A DNA stretch of 64,000 bases from Nonomuraea sediminis (lineage in GTDB: Bacteria; Actinomycetota; Actinomycetes; Streptosporangiales; Streptosporangiaceae). Made by a program: the position numbers and the translations under genes. Shown one piece after another: positions 8,966 through 18,094 of the stretch (the first letter of the stretch is position 1; every line of letters begins with the position of its first letter). Under the pieces are notes generated by a model, which saw only the letters and a list, made by a program, of their open reading frames with translations, made no database searches and had not been told where the DNA came from. The stretch lies in the NCBI RefSeq assembly GCF_018531495.1, contig NZ_JAHDTI010000002.1, positions 868,001 to 932,000 on the forward strand, given 5' to 3'.

Positions 8966-9256
8966 TTAGTGCACGTCGGGGCGGATGACCTTGGTACGCA
9001 GGATCCCCTCGTTGAGGTTCATCTGCCGGTCGAGCTCCTTGACCGTCGCGGGCTCCGCGGACAGGTCGATGACGGCGTAGATGCCTTCCGACTTCTTGTC
9101 GATGTCGTAGGCAAGGCGGCGACGGCCCCAGACGTCGACCTTCTCCACGTTGCCGCCGTCGTTGCGGACGACAGTGAGGAACTGGTCGAGGGACGGCGCC
9201 ACAGTGCGCTCATCGAGCGAAGGGTCCAGGATGACCATTACTTCGTAACGACGCAT
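8966..9256 (-). CDS. rpsF: 30S ribosomal protein S6
   Basis: Small-subunit protein S6. The mature-length start is the ATG at 9256, giving [19 protein letters not shown] and 96 residues. The longer open frame upstream is not conserved S6 sequence. [16 protein letters not shown] and the ending near VIRPDVH are family features. First gene of the operon, with a GC-rich hairpin about 75 nt upstream. Confidence 0.97.
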   Translation of the reverse strand: MRRYEVMVILDPSLDERTVAPSLDQFLTVVRNDGGNVEKVDVWGRRRLAYDIDKKSEGIYAVIDLSAEPATVKELDRQMNLNEGILRTKVIRPDVH

Positions 9257-9329
9257 GCGGGACTCCAACCTCCTCTGGACTCTGCGGTCACGACACTCTG
9301 CCGTGACAGGAGGACGCTGACGTTTCCAC

Positions 9330-9354
9330 CCGGCGCCTCTCTTCGGCGCCACGG
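9330..9354 (-). promoter_or_regulatory. Hairpin in the rpsF leader
   Basis: GGCGCC pairs with GGCGCC across a 6-7-nt loop, flanked by CCCG/CGGG. Many bacteria autoregulate this operon through an S6:S18-binding leader RNA. Whether this hairpin is that element is a guess from position. Confidence 0.35.
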
Positions 9355-9433
9355 GCATATCACAACGCAGCCCGACCAGGTTACCAGCAGCCCACGGGTG
9401 GGAAGGCATGTAGGAACGAAGGGGGTGGCAGCT

Positions 9434-9748
9434 GTGCCACATGTGCTTCAACCCTCCGAGAGCGAGCGCTTCAAGCTCACGCTGAACAGCGACGGTCGCT
9501 CGCACCCGGTCGAGAACATCATGTCCATCACCACGTTGGTGCTCGGTCTGGTGGCCTTCGTCACCACGTTCTTCACCGAGCTCCACTGGATCTCCGCGTG
9601 GGTCGGCGTGGCGGGCTTCGGGGTCGGTCTCTTCTCCCAGTACATCTCCGTGACCACTCCGCAGCGCTCGATCAACATCGTCGGGATCGTGGCCTCGTTC
9701 GTAGGCGCGGCGCTCGGCATCGCCCACGGAGGGTTCCTGCCCAGTTGA
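9434..9748 (+). CDS. Small conserved membrane protein
   Basis: 104 residues from the GTG at 9434, with AAGGGGG upstream. A polar N-terminal part ([15 protein letters not shown]) is followed by three hydrophobic segments and ends AHGGFLPS. Similar short membrane proteins occur near rpsF in streptomycetes as I recall, but no function is known to me. It is divergent from rpsF and followed by a strong hairpin. Confidence 0.7.
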   Translation: MPHVLQPSESERFKLTLNSDGRSHPVENIMSITTLVLGLVAFVTTFFTELHWISAWVGVAGFGVGLFSQYISVTTPQRSINIVGIVASFVGAALGIAHGGFLPS

Positions 9749-9782
9749 GAAACGGCCCCGCCCCGGGGCCGTTTCCTTTTCT
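9748..9782. terminator. Bidirectional hairpin terminator
   Basis: GAAACGGCCCC and GGGGCCGTTTC pair perfectly across a short loop and are followed by CTTTTC. It lies between two convergent small membrane-protein genes and can serve both. Confidence 0.85.
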
Positions 9783-9785
9783 ATG

Positions 9786-9959
9786 TCACTTGCCGATGTG
9801 CAAGTCCACGCCGAGCAGGACCAGGAACCAGAGGAACACCGCAAGCAGCGCCTCGGCCAGGCTCCTGAGGAACCCCGCGGTGATGTAGCCGTGGACCCAC
9901 GCCACGTAGATGCCGATCAGGACGTAGATCAAGATGATCAGCGCGCGCCATCGGACCAT
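9786..9959 (-). CDS. 57-residue membrane protein
   Basis: A short gene with a clear ribosome site (GAGGAG, 6 nt before ATG 9959). The product has two hydrophobic stretches: [17 protein letters not shown] and a second one near residues 39-51. It ends VDLHIGK. No family recognised. The shared terminator just past its stop supports it as a real gene. Confidence 0.55.
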   Translation of the reverse strand: MVRWRALIILIYVLIGIYVAWVHGYITAGFLRSLAEALLAVFLWFLVLLGVDLHIGK

Positions 9960-10058
9960 ATCGTTCTCCTCGAGTCAGGGGGCGCTCTGCGACTGCCCTG
10001 GGACGAGGTCGCCAAACGGCCGGTCCGAGGCTCACGGCCCCGGGATAGGCTCGGTCGC

Positions 10059-10805
10059 ATGGTCCTCATCGGTGCGCACGTCGACCAGGACGATCCCGCC
10101 GCCCGCGCGGCCGAGATCGGAGCCGAGGTCGTCCAGTTCTTCCTGGGCGACCCGCAGGGCTACAAGGGGCCCGAGCTGCCCGCCCAACCGGTCGAGGGGG
10201 TGGACTTCTACATCCACGCCCCGTACCTGATCAACGTGGCCACGACCAACAACCGGATCAGGATCCCCAGCCGCAAGCTGCTCACCCAGCACCTGACGGC
10301 CGCCGCCGACCTGGGCGCCAAGGGCCTGATCGTGCACGGCGGCCACCTCAACAAGAACGACGATCCCCAGGTCGGCTTCGACAACTGGCGCAAGGTGTTC
10401 GAGCGGCTCGAGGAGCACCGCATCCCGGTCCTGATCGAGAACACCGCGGGCGGCGACAACGCGATGGCCCGCCGGCTGGAGCGGATCGCGCGCCTGTGGG
10501 AGGCGGTGGGCGACTTCGAGGTCGGCTTCTGCCTGGACACCTGCCACGCGCACGCCGGCGGCGAGGAACTGGTGGACCTGGTCGAGCGGGTCAAGGCCAT
10601 CACCGGCCGCATCGACCTGGTGCACTGCAACGACTCGCGCGACGACTTCGACTCCGGCGCCGACCGCCACGCCAACCTGGGCCAGGGCACCATCGACCCG
10701 GAGGCGATCCTGGCCGTGTGCCGGGCGGCCGGCGCGCCGATCGTGGTGGAGACCCCGGCCGACGGCCAGGCCGACGACATCGCGTTCCTGCGGAAGAACC
10801 TCTAG
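10059..10805 (+). CDS. Deoxyribonuclease IV / AP endonuclease-like (Nfo family)
   Basis: TIM-barrel metal-dependent enzyme of the endonuclease IV family, which cuts DNA at abasic sites. In 248 residues the metal-ligand signatures are visible: FYIHAPYLINVA, GLIVHGGH, IPVLIENTAGG, GFCLDTCHAHAGG, LVHCNDSRDDFDSGADRHAN and IVVETPA. The ATG at 10059 follows TAGGCT by 7 nt, so the transcript is likely leaderless. The longer upstream open frame is not conserved. A xylose-isomerase-like relative is the only alternative. Confidence 0.9.
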   Translation: MVLIGAHVDQDDPAARAAEIGAEVVQFFLGDPQGYKGPELPAQPVEGVDFYIHAPYLINVATTNNRIRIPSRKLLTQHLTAAADLGAKGLIVHGGHLNKNDDPQVGFDNWRKVFERLEEHRIPVLIENTAGGDNAMARRLERIARLWEAVGDFEVGFCLDTCHAHAGGEELVDLVERVKAITGRIDLVHCNDSRDDFDSGADRHANLGQGTIDPEAILAVCRAAGAPIVVETPADGQADDIAFLRKNL

Positions 10806-10867
10806 GTAAATACACAGCCTGTGGATAACTTCCCTGGATTACCGAGCGCGGAGACTGGGTAGAGAGA

Positions 10868-11929
10868 TCAGCCCGCCCAGGCGCCCGACAGGAATCTGGT
10901 CGTGTTGACCACCATCAGCGGCCCGGCGATCAGGGCATAGCTGACGATCACCCACCTGTGCCTGGTCGCCACCCGCGCCAGCGCCACCCACAGCGGAAAC
11001 CACAGCAGCAGCGACCGCGGGATCGACAGGTAGTAGGCGGAGGTCATCAGTGCCGCCGCCTGCAGCCCGCAGTAGACGACCTCGCTCCACCTGCGCTGTA
11101 CGGCCAGCCACCCCAGCACGGCCAGCGCCACCACCGCCCCGACGATCTCCATCCGGAACGCCACGGCGAAGTCGTCGTGGCCCATCGCCGAGTGCCAGGT
11201 GGTGAGCCAGGACTTCCACGGCGCCACCATGTCCCTGCCCCATCCGGCCTCCTGCGCGTGCTTCCACGCCAGCCAGTCGCCGGAGCGCAGGTAGTGGTAG
11301 ATGGAGTAGGCGATCAACGGCACGAAGGGCACGACCAGCCAGGGCGCCTGGCGCGGCTTGCGCTGCGCGACCAGCTCCACGATCAGCGCGACCGCGAGGA
11401 ACAGGCCGGTGATGCGCACGCACGAGGCCCCGGCCGCCAGCACGGCGGCCAAGGGCCAGCGGCCCTGGCGCGCGGCCAGCCACGCGGGGATGGCGAAGGC
11501 CAGGAACAGCGACTCGCTGTATCCGGCGGCCAGGAAGACGGCCATCGGGAACAGCAGCAGCCCGAGTACGGCGGGCCACCCGGAAGCCCCTTCGTGCTCG
11601 GCCAGCCGGGCCAGCGCGACCGTCGCCACCGCCCCGGCGGCCAGCGAGACGATCAGCCCGCACGCCGCCCAGTCGGGCACCACCAGGTGGAGCAGGCGCA
11701 GGGCCGCGGGCAGGCCAGGGAAGAAGGCGGGCAGCCCGGGGTCCGCCGGCTTGGCGGGGTCGCCGGCGTAGCCGTACTGGGCGATCGTGATGAACAGCCC
11801 GGAGTCCCACTTGTTCCACGAGGCCACGTAGGCCGAGAACGTGGATCCCAGCAGGGTCGCGACCAGCAGCCCCGCGCGCGAGCCGAACCAGAGCAGGAGC
11901 CCGTCACGCCCCGCCGAGCGCGTGATCAT
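10868..11929 (-). CDS. Polytopic mannosyltransferase-like protein (PIG-V type)
   Basis: 353-residue membrane protein with about nine membrane segments. Near the start SWNKWDSGLFITIAQYGY contains the WD(S/G) motif typical of PIG-V/GT-C mannosyltransferases. The middle has AAGYSESLFLAFAIPAWLAA. Such actinobacterial proteins use lipid-linked sugars outside the membrane. Its start overlaps the stop of the preceding glycosyltransferase gene by 4 bp, so it is the third gene of a PBP - GT87 - GT unit. Confidence 0.75.
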   Translation of the reverse strand: MITRSAGRDGLLLWFGSRAGLLVATLLGSTFSAYVASWNKWDSGLFITIAQYGYAGDPAKPADPGLPAFFPGLPAALRLLHLVVPDWAACGLIVSLAAGAVATVALARLAEHEGASGWPAVLGLLLFPMAVFLAAGYSESLFLAFAIPAWLAARQGRWPLAAVLAAGASCVRITGLFLAVALIVELVAQRKPRQAPWLVVPFVPLIAYSIYHYLRSGDWLAWKHAQEAGWGRDMVAPWKSWLTTWHSAMGHDDFAVAFRMEIVGAVVALAVLGWLAVQRRWSEVVYCGLQAAALMTSAYYLSIPRSLLLWFPLWVALARVATRHRWVIVSYALIAGPLMVVNTTRFLSGAWAG

Positions 11930-13263
11930 CGGTAGGCGGCACGCAGCGTGAACCGGTCGGGCGCCTCGTCGAAGACGCCGCCGGCCTGGTCGTCCACTCC
12001 GGCCTGCCGTACCACGTCGTGGTCGGGGCGCAGGACGTCGCGCACGACGAACGCCATCATGATCGCGATCGTGATGATGCGTCCCCAGACCGCGGTGAAG
12101 TAGGTGTCGTCACCGATGCCCAGGTCGGGACGTTCGACCGGCGGCTGGGTGAGCAGATAGAGCCAGATCGCGAAGAAATACCACATCTCGGCGATCTGCC
12201 ACAGGGCAAGCGGCTTCCAGTTGGGTCTGGCCAGCACGGCGAAGGGCACCAGCCAGAGCACGAACTGCGGCGACCACACCTTGTTGGTCATCATGAACGC
12301 GGCCAGCGCCAGGAAGCAGATCTGGGCCAGGCGCGGCCTGCGCGGCGCGGCGAGCGTGAGCACCGCGATGCCCAGGCACAGCACCGCCAGCGAGAACATG
12401 CCCAGCACGCTGACGTCGGCGGTGCCCAGGATCGGCCAGCCCTTGTTCTGGAAGAACAGCCAGGGCGAGCCCCAGTCGATGCCGCGTTCCTGGGAGAAGA
12501 CGTAGAAGCGGCGCCAGCCGTCCCAGGCCAGCACCATGAACGGCAGGTTGACCACCAGCCAGGCCGCCGCCGCCGAGCCCAGCGTGACCAGGAAGGGCCG
12601 CCAGCGGGCGGTGCGCAGCGTGAGCAGGAGCAGCGCGCCGACGAACATCAGCGGGTAGAACTTGGTGGCGATCGCCAGGCCGAGCAGCACCCCGGCGAGC
12701 ACCTGGCGGCGCCGCGCCCAGGCGAGCAGCATGCCCATGGACAGCGCGCCGGCGACCAGGTCCCAGTTGATGTAGGCGGCCAGGATCACCGAGGGCGCCA
12801 GCGCGTACCACAGGGCGTCCCAGCGCCTGGTCGGCCCGGCCACCGCGGCCATCAGCAGGACACCGGCGACCAGGCTGACGCCCAGCACGATCACGGTCAG
12901 GTCGTAGAACAGGACGGCCTGCGGCGCGGCGTTCTCGATGCCGCCACCGACCACCGCGCGGGCGATCCTGGCCAGCACCTGCATGACCTCGCCCAGCACC
13001 ACCGGGTACTCGACCTGCTTGTCGAAGGGCACGTGCGCGAAGTACGGGTCCTGCGTGGCCAGCTGCCGGTCGAAGTAGAGCGGGTAGATGTCGGTGTAAC
13101 AGAAGTTCTGGTACGTCGAGACCTGATCATTCCACCCACCGGTACGGCACGGCAGCCGCACCACGTAGGCCAGTACCGCCCCCAGGGCCGCGAACAGCCC
13201 CAGGGGCAGGTACGGCACGGCCCGCATCATCAGCGGCGGCCGCTGGCCGGTGGCCAAGTTCAT
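11926..13263 (-). CDS. Glycosyltransferase family 87-like membrane protein
   Basis: 445-residue membrane protein of the GT87/DUF2029 class, related to mycobacterial alpha-mannosyltransferases that use polyprenyl-phosphate sugars. Acidic residues in the first outer loop (TYQNFCYTDIYPLYFDRQLA) and the KFYPL segment after membrane helix 6 fit the class, as do about 11-13 hydrophobic stretches. The start overlaps the PBP gene stop by 4 bp, hinting that wall and glycolipid synthesis are coexpressed. Confidence 0.8.
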   Translation of the reverse strand: MNLATGQRPPLMMRAVPYLPLGLFAALGAVLAYVVRLPCRTGGWNDQVSTYQNFCYTDIYPLYFDRQLATQDPYFAHVPFDKQVEYPVVLGEVMQVLARIARAVVGGGIENAAPQAVLFYDLTVIVLGVSLVAGVLLMAAVAGPTRRWDALWYALAPSVILAAYINWDLVAGALSMGMLLAWARRRQVLAGVLLGLAIATKFYPLMFVGALLLLTLRTARWRPFLVTLGSAAAAWLVVNLPFMVLAWDGWRRFYVFSQERGIDWGSPWLFFQNKGWPILGTADVSVLGMFSLAVLCLGIAVLTLAAPRRPRLAQICFLALAAFMMTNKVWSPQFVLWLVPFAVLARPNWKPLALWQIAEMWYFFAIWLYLLTQPPVERPDLGIGDDTYFTAVWGRIITIAIMMAFVVRDVLRPDHDVVRQAGVDDQAGGVFDEAPDRFTLRAAYR

Positions 13264-15809
13264 TGATCCTCGCGCCTGGTGGCCATGGGATCGGGGATGC
13301 TCGGCCGCTCGGCACCGCCGCCGAACCCGCCCTGGTCACCCTGATCGGTGGGGAAACCGTTGTTGTTGGGGTCTTCGGTGACGTTGTCGTTGTTGCCATC
13401 ACACGGGGTGATGATGCCGCAGTTCGAGTTCGGGTCCGTCTCGTCCGAGAACGGGTCGGTCGGCGTGGGCGTCGGCGTCGGGCTGGGCACGATGTTCTCG
13501 GGCTCGCCCAGGTCGGCCTTGGCCGGGAACTGCTCGACCGGCTTGTTCTGCAGGGCCAGCTGCATGAACGAGCGCCACACCGAGGTGGGCGGGCCAGCGC
13601 CCTCGAAGCGTAGCGAGACCTCCTTGGGCCGGGTGTAGGGGTGGTTGCCGTTGTACTTCGTGCTCGCCTTGCCCTTGGGGGTGATCGGGCAGTTGGAGTA
13701 GATCGGCTGGACGATCGTGCCCTTGGACGTCACGCACTGCTCGCGGTACATGCCGACCGCGGCCGTCAGCTGCGGGGTGAAGCCGACGAACCAGGCTTCC
13801 TTCTCGTCGTTGTTCGTGCCGGTCTTACCGGCCGCGGGGCGGTTGCCGAGCCCCTTGCCCGCGGCGGTACCGCTCCTGAGCACCTCCTGCATGGCGGTGG
13901 TCGCGTCGGACGCGGCCTCCGGGCTGATCACCGACTTCTGCGCGCGCTGCTCGGGGTAGACGATCTGCTTGCCCCGGTAGACGTCCTGGACGACGTGGTA
14001 CTTGGTGTACCGGCCGCCGTTGGCGAAGATCGAGTATCCGGCGGCCTGCTCGACCGGGGTGACCAGGGCGCTGCCGATGGCGAACTGGTAGGAGTGCGCC
14101 TTGACGTCGTTCTCCATGCGGGTCGTGTCGAAGCCCGCGTTCTCCACGATCTTTTTCACGTCGCCCAGCTGCCCGGGCAGTTTGAATGCCATGGAGACGT
14201 AGGCGGTGTTGACCGACTGGGCGGTGGCCTTGATCACGTCGATGGAGGCACCCACGTTGTGACTGTTCCTGAAGCCGCCCGCCTGCTGGCCGGGCAGCTC
14301 CTTGGGCACGGTGTGGTTACCGGGGACATAGCTCTTGAGCGAGTAGCCCGCCTGCAGCCAGGCGGCCAGCACGTAGGGCTTGAAGGCGGAAGCCGCCTGC
14401 TTCTTGGAGTCGAAGGGCTCGTTCCACGGGTCCTTGAGGTAGTTGGTGCCACCGTAGAAGGCCACGACCCGGCCGTTCTTGGGGTTCACCGCGGCCAGGC
14501 CGGTGTGGAACTCCTTGGACATGCTCGAGGTGTTGCTCAGCACCGCGGTCTTGGCGGCCTCCATCAGCCTCTTGTCGAAGGTGGAGACGATCTTGTAGCC
14601 GCCGCTCCTGACCTCGTCGGGGCTGACGCCGCGCTGCTTCAGCTCCTCCAGCACCTGGACGATCATGTAGCCCTTGATGCCGCCGTACTCGTTGCCGTCG
14701 CCGGGCTTTTTCACCTTGGGGAACTTCGCGGTCGCCGGGAGCTGGCCGTACTTCTGCGGCCACAGCTCGGCCATGTTGGTGATGACGGTCTTGAAGCGGT
14801 CCTGCAGGGCGGGCGAGTCGTCGGCCCAGCTCGGCGTCTGGATGCGGGCAGCCAGGTAGGCCGCCTGCACCGGGGTCAGGTCCTTGGCGTGGACCTTGGA
14901 GCCGAAGTAGGTCTGCGCGGCTGCCTCGATGCCGTAGGCGCGGCCGAAGTTGATGGTGTTGAGGTAGTTCTTGAGGATGTCCTCTTTGGACATGTTCTTG
15001 TCAAGCTTGACCGCGATGAAGATCTCGCTGATCTTCCGCTTGATCGAGACCTCTTGGCTGAGGCCGTTGAAGTAGTTGCGCGCCATCTGCTGCGTGATCG
15101 TCGAGGCGCCCTGCAACTGCTGGCCGGTGGCGGTCATCCACACCGAGCGGACCATGCCGGAGATGGAGATGCCGGGGTCGGTGTAGAACGTCTTGTTCTC
15201 GATGGCGACCGTCGCGTCCTTGATCGAGTCTGCCATGTTCTTGTAATCGATGATCTTGCGCGGCGTGCCGAGCCTGGCGATCTCGGTCTTGCCGTCGTTG
15301 TAGTACAGGACGCTCTGCTCGGCCAGCGCCTGGTCCTGGACGCCCGTGGGCAGCGGCGTGTTGGCGTACGCCACGGCGATCATGCCGAAGACGCCCGCCG
15401 CGAGCACCGCGAACGAGGCCATGACGATCTTCCAGTTGGGGATGAAGCGGCGCCAGCGCGGCCTGTCGTCATCCCCGCCACGACGCGGGCCCTCAGGACC
15501 CTGGGGGCCCGATGGACCGCCAGGCGCGCGCCCGCGTGCCCTGCGCGGCGGCGCTTCGCTGACCACGGTCTCCTGGTTGGACCGGCTGCGGGGCTGGCGC
15601 GGCTGCTCTCCCGGCTGGGCGGGCATCGCGCCCGTCTGCTCGAACGCGGCCTCAGGACGACGCTGCGACCCTGCCGCGCCACCCCAGGTGGCGTCGCCTG
15701 TTTGCGGAGGCGAGCCTGAGGGCACGGAACGGGACGAGGCGGAGCGACGGCGCCGTCCACCAGGGCGAGCCGTCCCATCATTGCTGCTGTAACTCACACG
15801 TCCTCGCAT
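13260..15809 (-). CDS. Bifunctional penicillin-binding protein (class A)
   Basis: Peptidoglycan synthase with glycosyltransferase and transpeptidase domains. From the ATG at 15809 (849 residues) there is a disordered basic/Pro-rich cytoplasmic tail, one membrane anchor near residues 125-148, then the GT51 domain (catalytic Glu204 in IENKTFYTDPG, GASTITQQMARN, SKEDILKNYLN). The transpeptidase has Ser474 in SAFK, SVN at 532-534 and KTG at 662-664. The tail ends in a Pro/Thr and Asn/Gly-rich stretch. A GTG at 15797 has a close GAGGAC site and may be the true start; the longer open frame upstream is unlikely. First gene of the operon with two glycosyltransferases. Confidence 0.94.
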   Translation of the reverse strand: MRGRVSYSSNDGTARPGGRRRRSASSRSVPSGSPPQTGDATWGGAAGSQRRPEAAFEQTGAMPAQPGEQPRQPRSRSNQETVVSEAPPRRARGRAPGGPSGPQGPEGPRRGGDDDRPRWRRFIPNWKIVMASFAVLAAGVFGMIAVAYANTPLPTGVQDQALAEQSVLYYNDGKTEIARLGTPRKIIDYKNMADSIKDATVAIENKTFYTDPGISISGMVRSVWMTATGQQLQGASTITQQMARNYFNGLSQEVSIKRKISEIFIAVKLDKNMSKEDILKNYLNTINFGRAYGIEAAAQTYFGSKVHAKDLTPVQAAYLAARIQTPSWADDSPALQDRFKTVITNMAELWPQKYGQLPATAKFPKVKKPGDGNEYGGIKGYMIVQVLEELKQRGVSPDEVRSGGYKIVSTFDKRLMEAAKTAVLSNTSSMSKEFHTGLAAVNPKNGRVVAFYGGTNYLKDPWNEPFDSKKQAASAFKPYVLAAWLQAGYSLKSYVPGNHTVPKELPGQQAGGFRNSHNVGASIDVIKATAQSVNTAYVSMAFKLPGQLGDVKKIVENAGFDTTRMENDVKAHSYQFAIGSALVTPVEQAAGYSIFANGGRYTKYHVVQDVYRGKQIVYPEQRAQKSVISPEAASDATTAMQEVLRSGTAAGKGLGNRPAAGKTGTNNDEKEAWFVGFTPQLTAAVGMYREQCVTSKGTIVQPIYSNCPITPKGKASTKYNGNHPYTRPKEVSLRFEGAGPPTSVWRSFMQLALQNKPVEQFPAKADLGEPENIVPSPTPTPTPTDPFSDETDPNSNCGIITPCDGNNDNVTEDPNNNGFPTDQGDQGGFGGGAERPSIPDPMATRREDQ

Positions 15810-15862
15810 CGTCGTCGGTAGCACGGCGGGTGTGGGCGTGAGGCACCTCGCCGCCCTCGGTA

Positions 15863-16249
15863 TCAGGGTTGGCCGAGGAGATCCGGCGGCCCGTTGCCGA
15901 GGACGAACGAAACCGTCAGGTGGTTCCAGGAACAACCTTGGCAGACCTCGACGACGTACACCCGGAACTCGTCGTAATCATGTGCCATCTCGGCGAGTTC
16001 CGACGCGCCCTTTGCTTGACCGGCATGTCGTCCGAGGGAATCTCCGTAGACATAGGTCACGTTGGTGACGTTCTCCCGCTCGCACACGGGGCAGGGGCGA
16101 TCCGTGGCTTCCCCGAAGTGCCGTGCCGCGCGCAGGAGGTAGGGCTGTGCGTCACAGACATCGCCGGGCGACGTGCGCCCGGCGCGGAGCGAGTGGACGA
16201 CCGCCCGCTTGGCGAGACCGTAATCCACCACCCTTCTCTGTGACCACAT
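15863..16249 (-). CDS. DUF5318 family protein
   Basis: 128-residue actinobacterial protein. Two Cys pairs (PCPVCERENVT and CQGCSWNHL) look like a zinc ribbon, with a YVYGDSLG segment between them. Function unknown. The ATG at 16249 lies 7 nt after TAGTCT, so it is probably leaderless. It sits between the PBP gene and padR, facing away from padR. Confidence 0.8.
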   Translation of the reverse strand: MWSQRRVVDYGLAKRAVVHSLRAGRTSPGDVCDAQPYLLRAARHFGEATDRPCPVCERENVTNVTYVYGDSLGRHAGQAKGASELAEMAHDYDEFRVYVVEVCQGCSWNHLTVSFVLGNGPPDLLGQP

Positions 16250-16339
16250 GAGCGCCAGACTACGGCTTTTTACCGATTCATCCCAACGGCTTGGTCAACT
16301 CATTGATTGCGGGCATATAGCGGAGTGACGTATCTTCGG

Positions 16340-16360
16340 GATGTATCGGCTCGATACATC
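16340..16360. promoter_or_regulatory. PadR-type operator
   Basis: A perfect inverted repeat: GATGTATCG, 3-nt spacer, CGATACATC. PadR proteins bind ATGT...ACAT palindromes of this kind. It lies 22 bp before the padR start, so autoregulation, with ino1 cotranscribed, is the simple reading. An in-frame ATG inside the palindrome is not the start. Confidence 0.75.
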
Positions 16361-16382
16361 GACACGAGAGGGGGCGGTTCCG

Positions 16383-16958
16383 TTGGTAACTGGACAGGGC
16401 AGAGTGCTGGAGCTCGCCGTGCTCGGGTCGCTGCACGAGCAGCCGCTTCACGGCTATGAGCTGCGCAAACGGCTCAACGCTCTGTTGGGGATGTTCCGTG
16501 CCTTCTCCTACGGATCGCTTTACCCCTGTCTCAGATCCCTGCTGCAGCAGGGTCTTATCGTGGAAGAGCAGCCGGCGCCCACCACGATCGTGGGCGGCCG
16601 ATCGAAGATCGTTTACAAGCTGACCGCCGAAGGCAAGGAGCGCCTGCAGGACCTGCTGACGCAGGCCGGGCCCTCCGCGTGGGAGGACGAGAGCTTCGGC
16701 GTCCATTTCGCCTTCTTCCGGCACACCGAGGCCGAGGTCCGGCTGCGCATCCTCGAGGGCCGCCGCAGCCGCCTGGAAGAGCGGCTCGACAGCGTCCGCA
16801 CTGCCCTGGCACGCACCAGGGAGCGCCTGGACAGTTACACACTGGAGCTTCAACGTCACGGCCTGGAATCGGTCGAGCGCGAAGTGCGTTGGCTCAACGA
16901 GTTGATCGCGACAGAGAGACAGGCCTCCGAGAGGCCTGAAACACATACGGATGAGTGA
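16383..16958 (+). CDS. PadR family transcriptional regulator
   Basis: Winged-helix repressor. From TTG 16383, with GAGAGGGGGCGG upstream, the 191-residue protein has the PadR wing ([50 protein letters not shown]) in residues ~1-95. A C-terminal coiled-coil helix pair suits a dimer. The ATG at 16341 lies inside the operator, so it is rejected as start. The next gene, ino1, begins 13 bp downstream; this pair is conserved in actinobacteria and the regulator probably controls inositol synthesis. Confidence 0.88.
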   Translation: MVTGQGRVLELAVLGSLHEQPLHGYELRKRLNALLGMFRAFSYGSLYPCLRSLLQQGLIVEEQPAPTTIVGGRSKIVYKLTAEGKERLQDLLTQAGPSAWEDESFGVHFAFFRHTEAEVRLRILEGRRSRLEERLDSVRTALARTRERLDSYTLELQRHGLESVEREVRWLNELIATERQASERPETHTDE

Positions 16959-16971
16959 AGGAGCGAGTGCG

Positions 16972-18051
16972 ATGGGTTCGGTTCGCGTGGCCATTGTCGG
17001 AGTCGGCAACTGCGCGGCGTCGCTGGTCCAGGGCGTTCATTACTACAAGGACGCCGATCCGGACACCCGAGTGCCGGGCCTGATGCACGTGAAGTTCGGC
17101 GAGTATCACGTGGGTGACGTCGAGATCGTCGCCGCCTTCGACGTCGACGCCAAGAAGGTCGGCCATGACGTCTCGGAGGCGATCTTCGCCAGCGAGAACA
17201 ACACGATCAAGTTCACCGACGTGCCGCCCACGGGCGTGATCGTGCATCGAGGTCACACCTATGACGGCCTGGGCGAGTTCTACAGGGAGATCGTCGAGGA
17301 GTCCGACGAGGCGCCCGCCGACGTGGTCAAGGTGCTCAAGGACGCCAAGGTCGACGTGCTGGTCTCCTACCTGCCGGTCGGCTCGGAGGAGGCCGACCGC
17401 TTCTACGCGCAGTGCGCGATCGACGCCAAGGTCGCCTTCGTGAACGCGCTGCCGGTCTTCATCGCCTCCGACCCCGAGTGGGCAGAGAAGTTCACCGAGG
17501 CCGGCGTGCCGATCGTGGGTGACGACATCAAGTCCCAGGTCGGCGCCACGATCACGCACCGCGTGCTGGCCAAGCTGTTCGAGGACCGCGGCGTGGAGCT
17601 GCTGCGCACGTACCAGCTCAACTTCGGCGGCAACATGGACTTCATGAACATGCTGGAGCGCAAGCGGCTCCAGTCCAAGAAGATCTCCAAGACGCAGTCG
17701 GTCACCTCGCAGATCCCGCACGAGATGGGCAAGGCCGACGTGCACATCGGCCCGTCCGACCACGTGCCGTGGCTCGACGACCGCAAGTGGGCCTACGTCC
17801 GCCTCGAGGGCCGCTCCTTCGGCGACACCCCGCTGAACCTGGAGTACAAGCTCGAGGTCTGGGACTCGCCCAACTCGGCCGGCATCATCATCGACGCCGT
17901 GCGCGCCGCCAAGATCGCCCTGGACCGCGGCATCGCCGGGCCGATCCTGAGCGCGTCGAGCTACTTCATGAAGTCGCCGCCCGTGCAGTACTCCGACGAC
18001 GAGGCGCGCGACTACGTCGAGAAGTTCATCCGCGGCGAAGTCGACCGCTGA
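16972..18051 (+). CDS. ino1: myo-Inositol-1-phosphate synthase
   Basis: Converts glucose 6-phosphate to inositol 1-phosphate with NAD, the first step toward phosphatidylinositol and mycothiol. 359 residues from ATG 16972, which has AAGGAG 8 nt upstream; the ATG at 16951 has none. Visible: dinucleotide fold [34 protein letters not shown], the catalytic-domain [13 protein letters not shown] and KSKKISK-like lysines ([12 protein letters not shown]). Actinobacterial short form. Follows padR. Confidence 0.95.
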   Translation: MGSVRVAIVGVGNCAASLVQGVHYYKDADPDTRVPGLMHVKFGEYHVGDVEIVAAFDVDAKKVGHDVSEAIFASENNTIKFTDVPPTGVIVHRGHTYDGLGEFYREIVEESDEAPADVVKVLKDAKVDVLVSYLPVGSEEADRFYAQCAIDAKVAFVNALPVFIASDPEWAEKFTEAGVPIVGDDIKSQVGATITHRVLAKLFEDRGVELLRTYQLNFGGNMDFMNMLERKRLQSKKISKTQSVTSQIPHEMGKADVHIGPSDHVPWLDDRKWAYVRLEGRSFGDTPLNLEYKLEVWDSPNSAGIIIDAVRAAKIALDRGIAGPILSASSYFMKSPPVQYSDDEARDYVEKFIRGEVDR

Positions 18052-18094
18052 CGTTCGCCCACTTCTGCTGACGTTCGTCAGAACCTCTTTCTGA

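Noticed and set aside
8969..9433. Long upstream extension of the small membrane protein frame
   Set aside because: It overlaps rpsF antisense and shows no conserved residues; the GTG at 9434 has a ribosome site.
16341..16382. ATG 16341 as the padR start
   Set aside because: It is inside the perfect operator and precedes the ribosome site; TTG 16383 is better.
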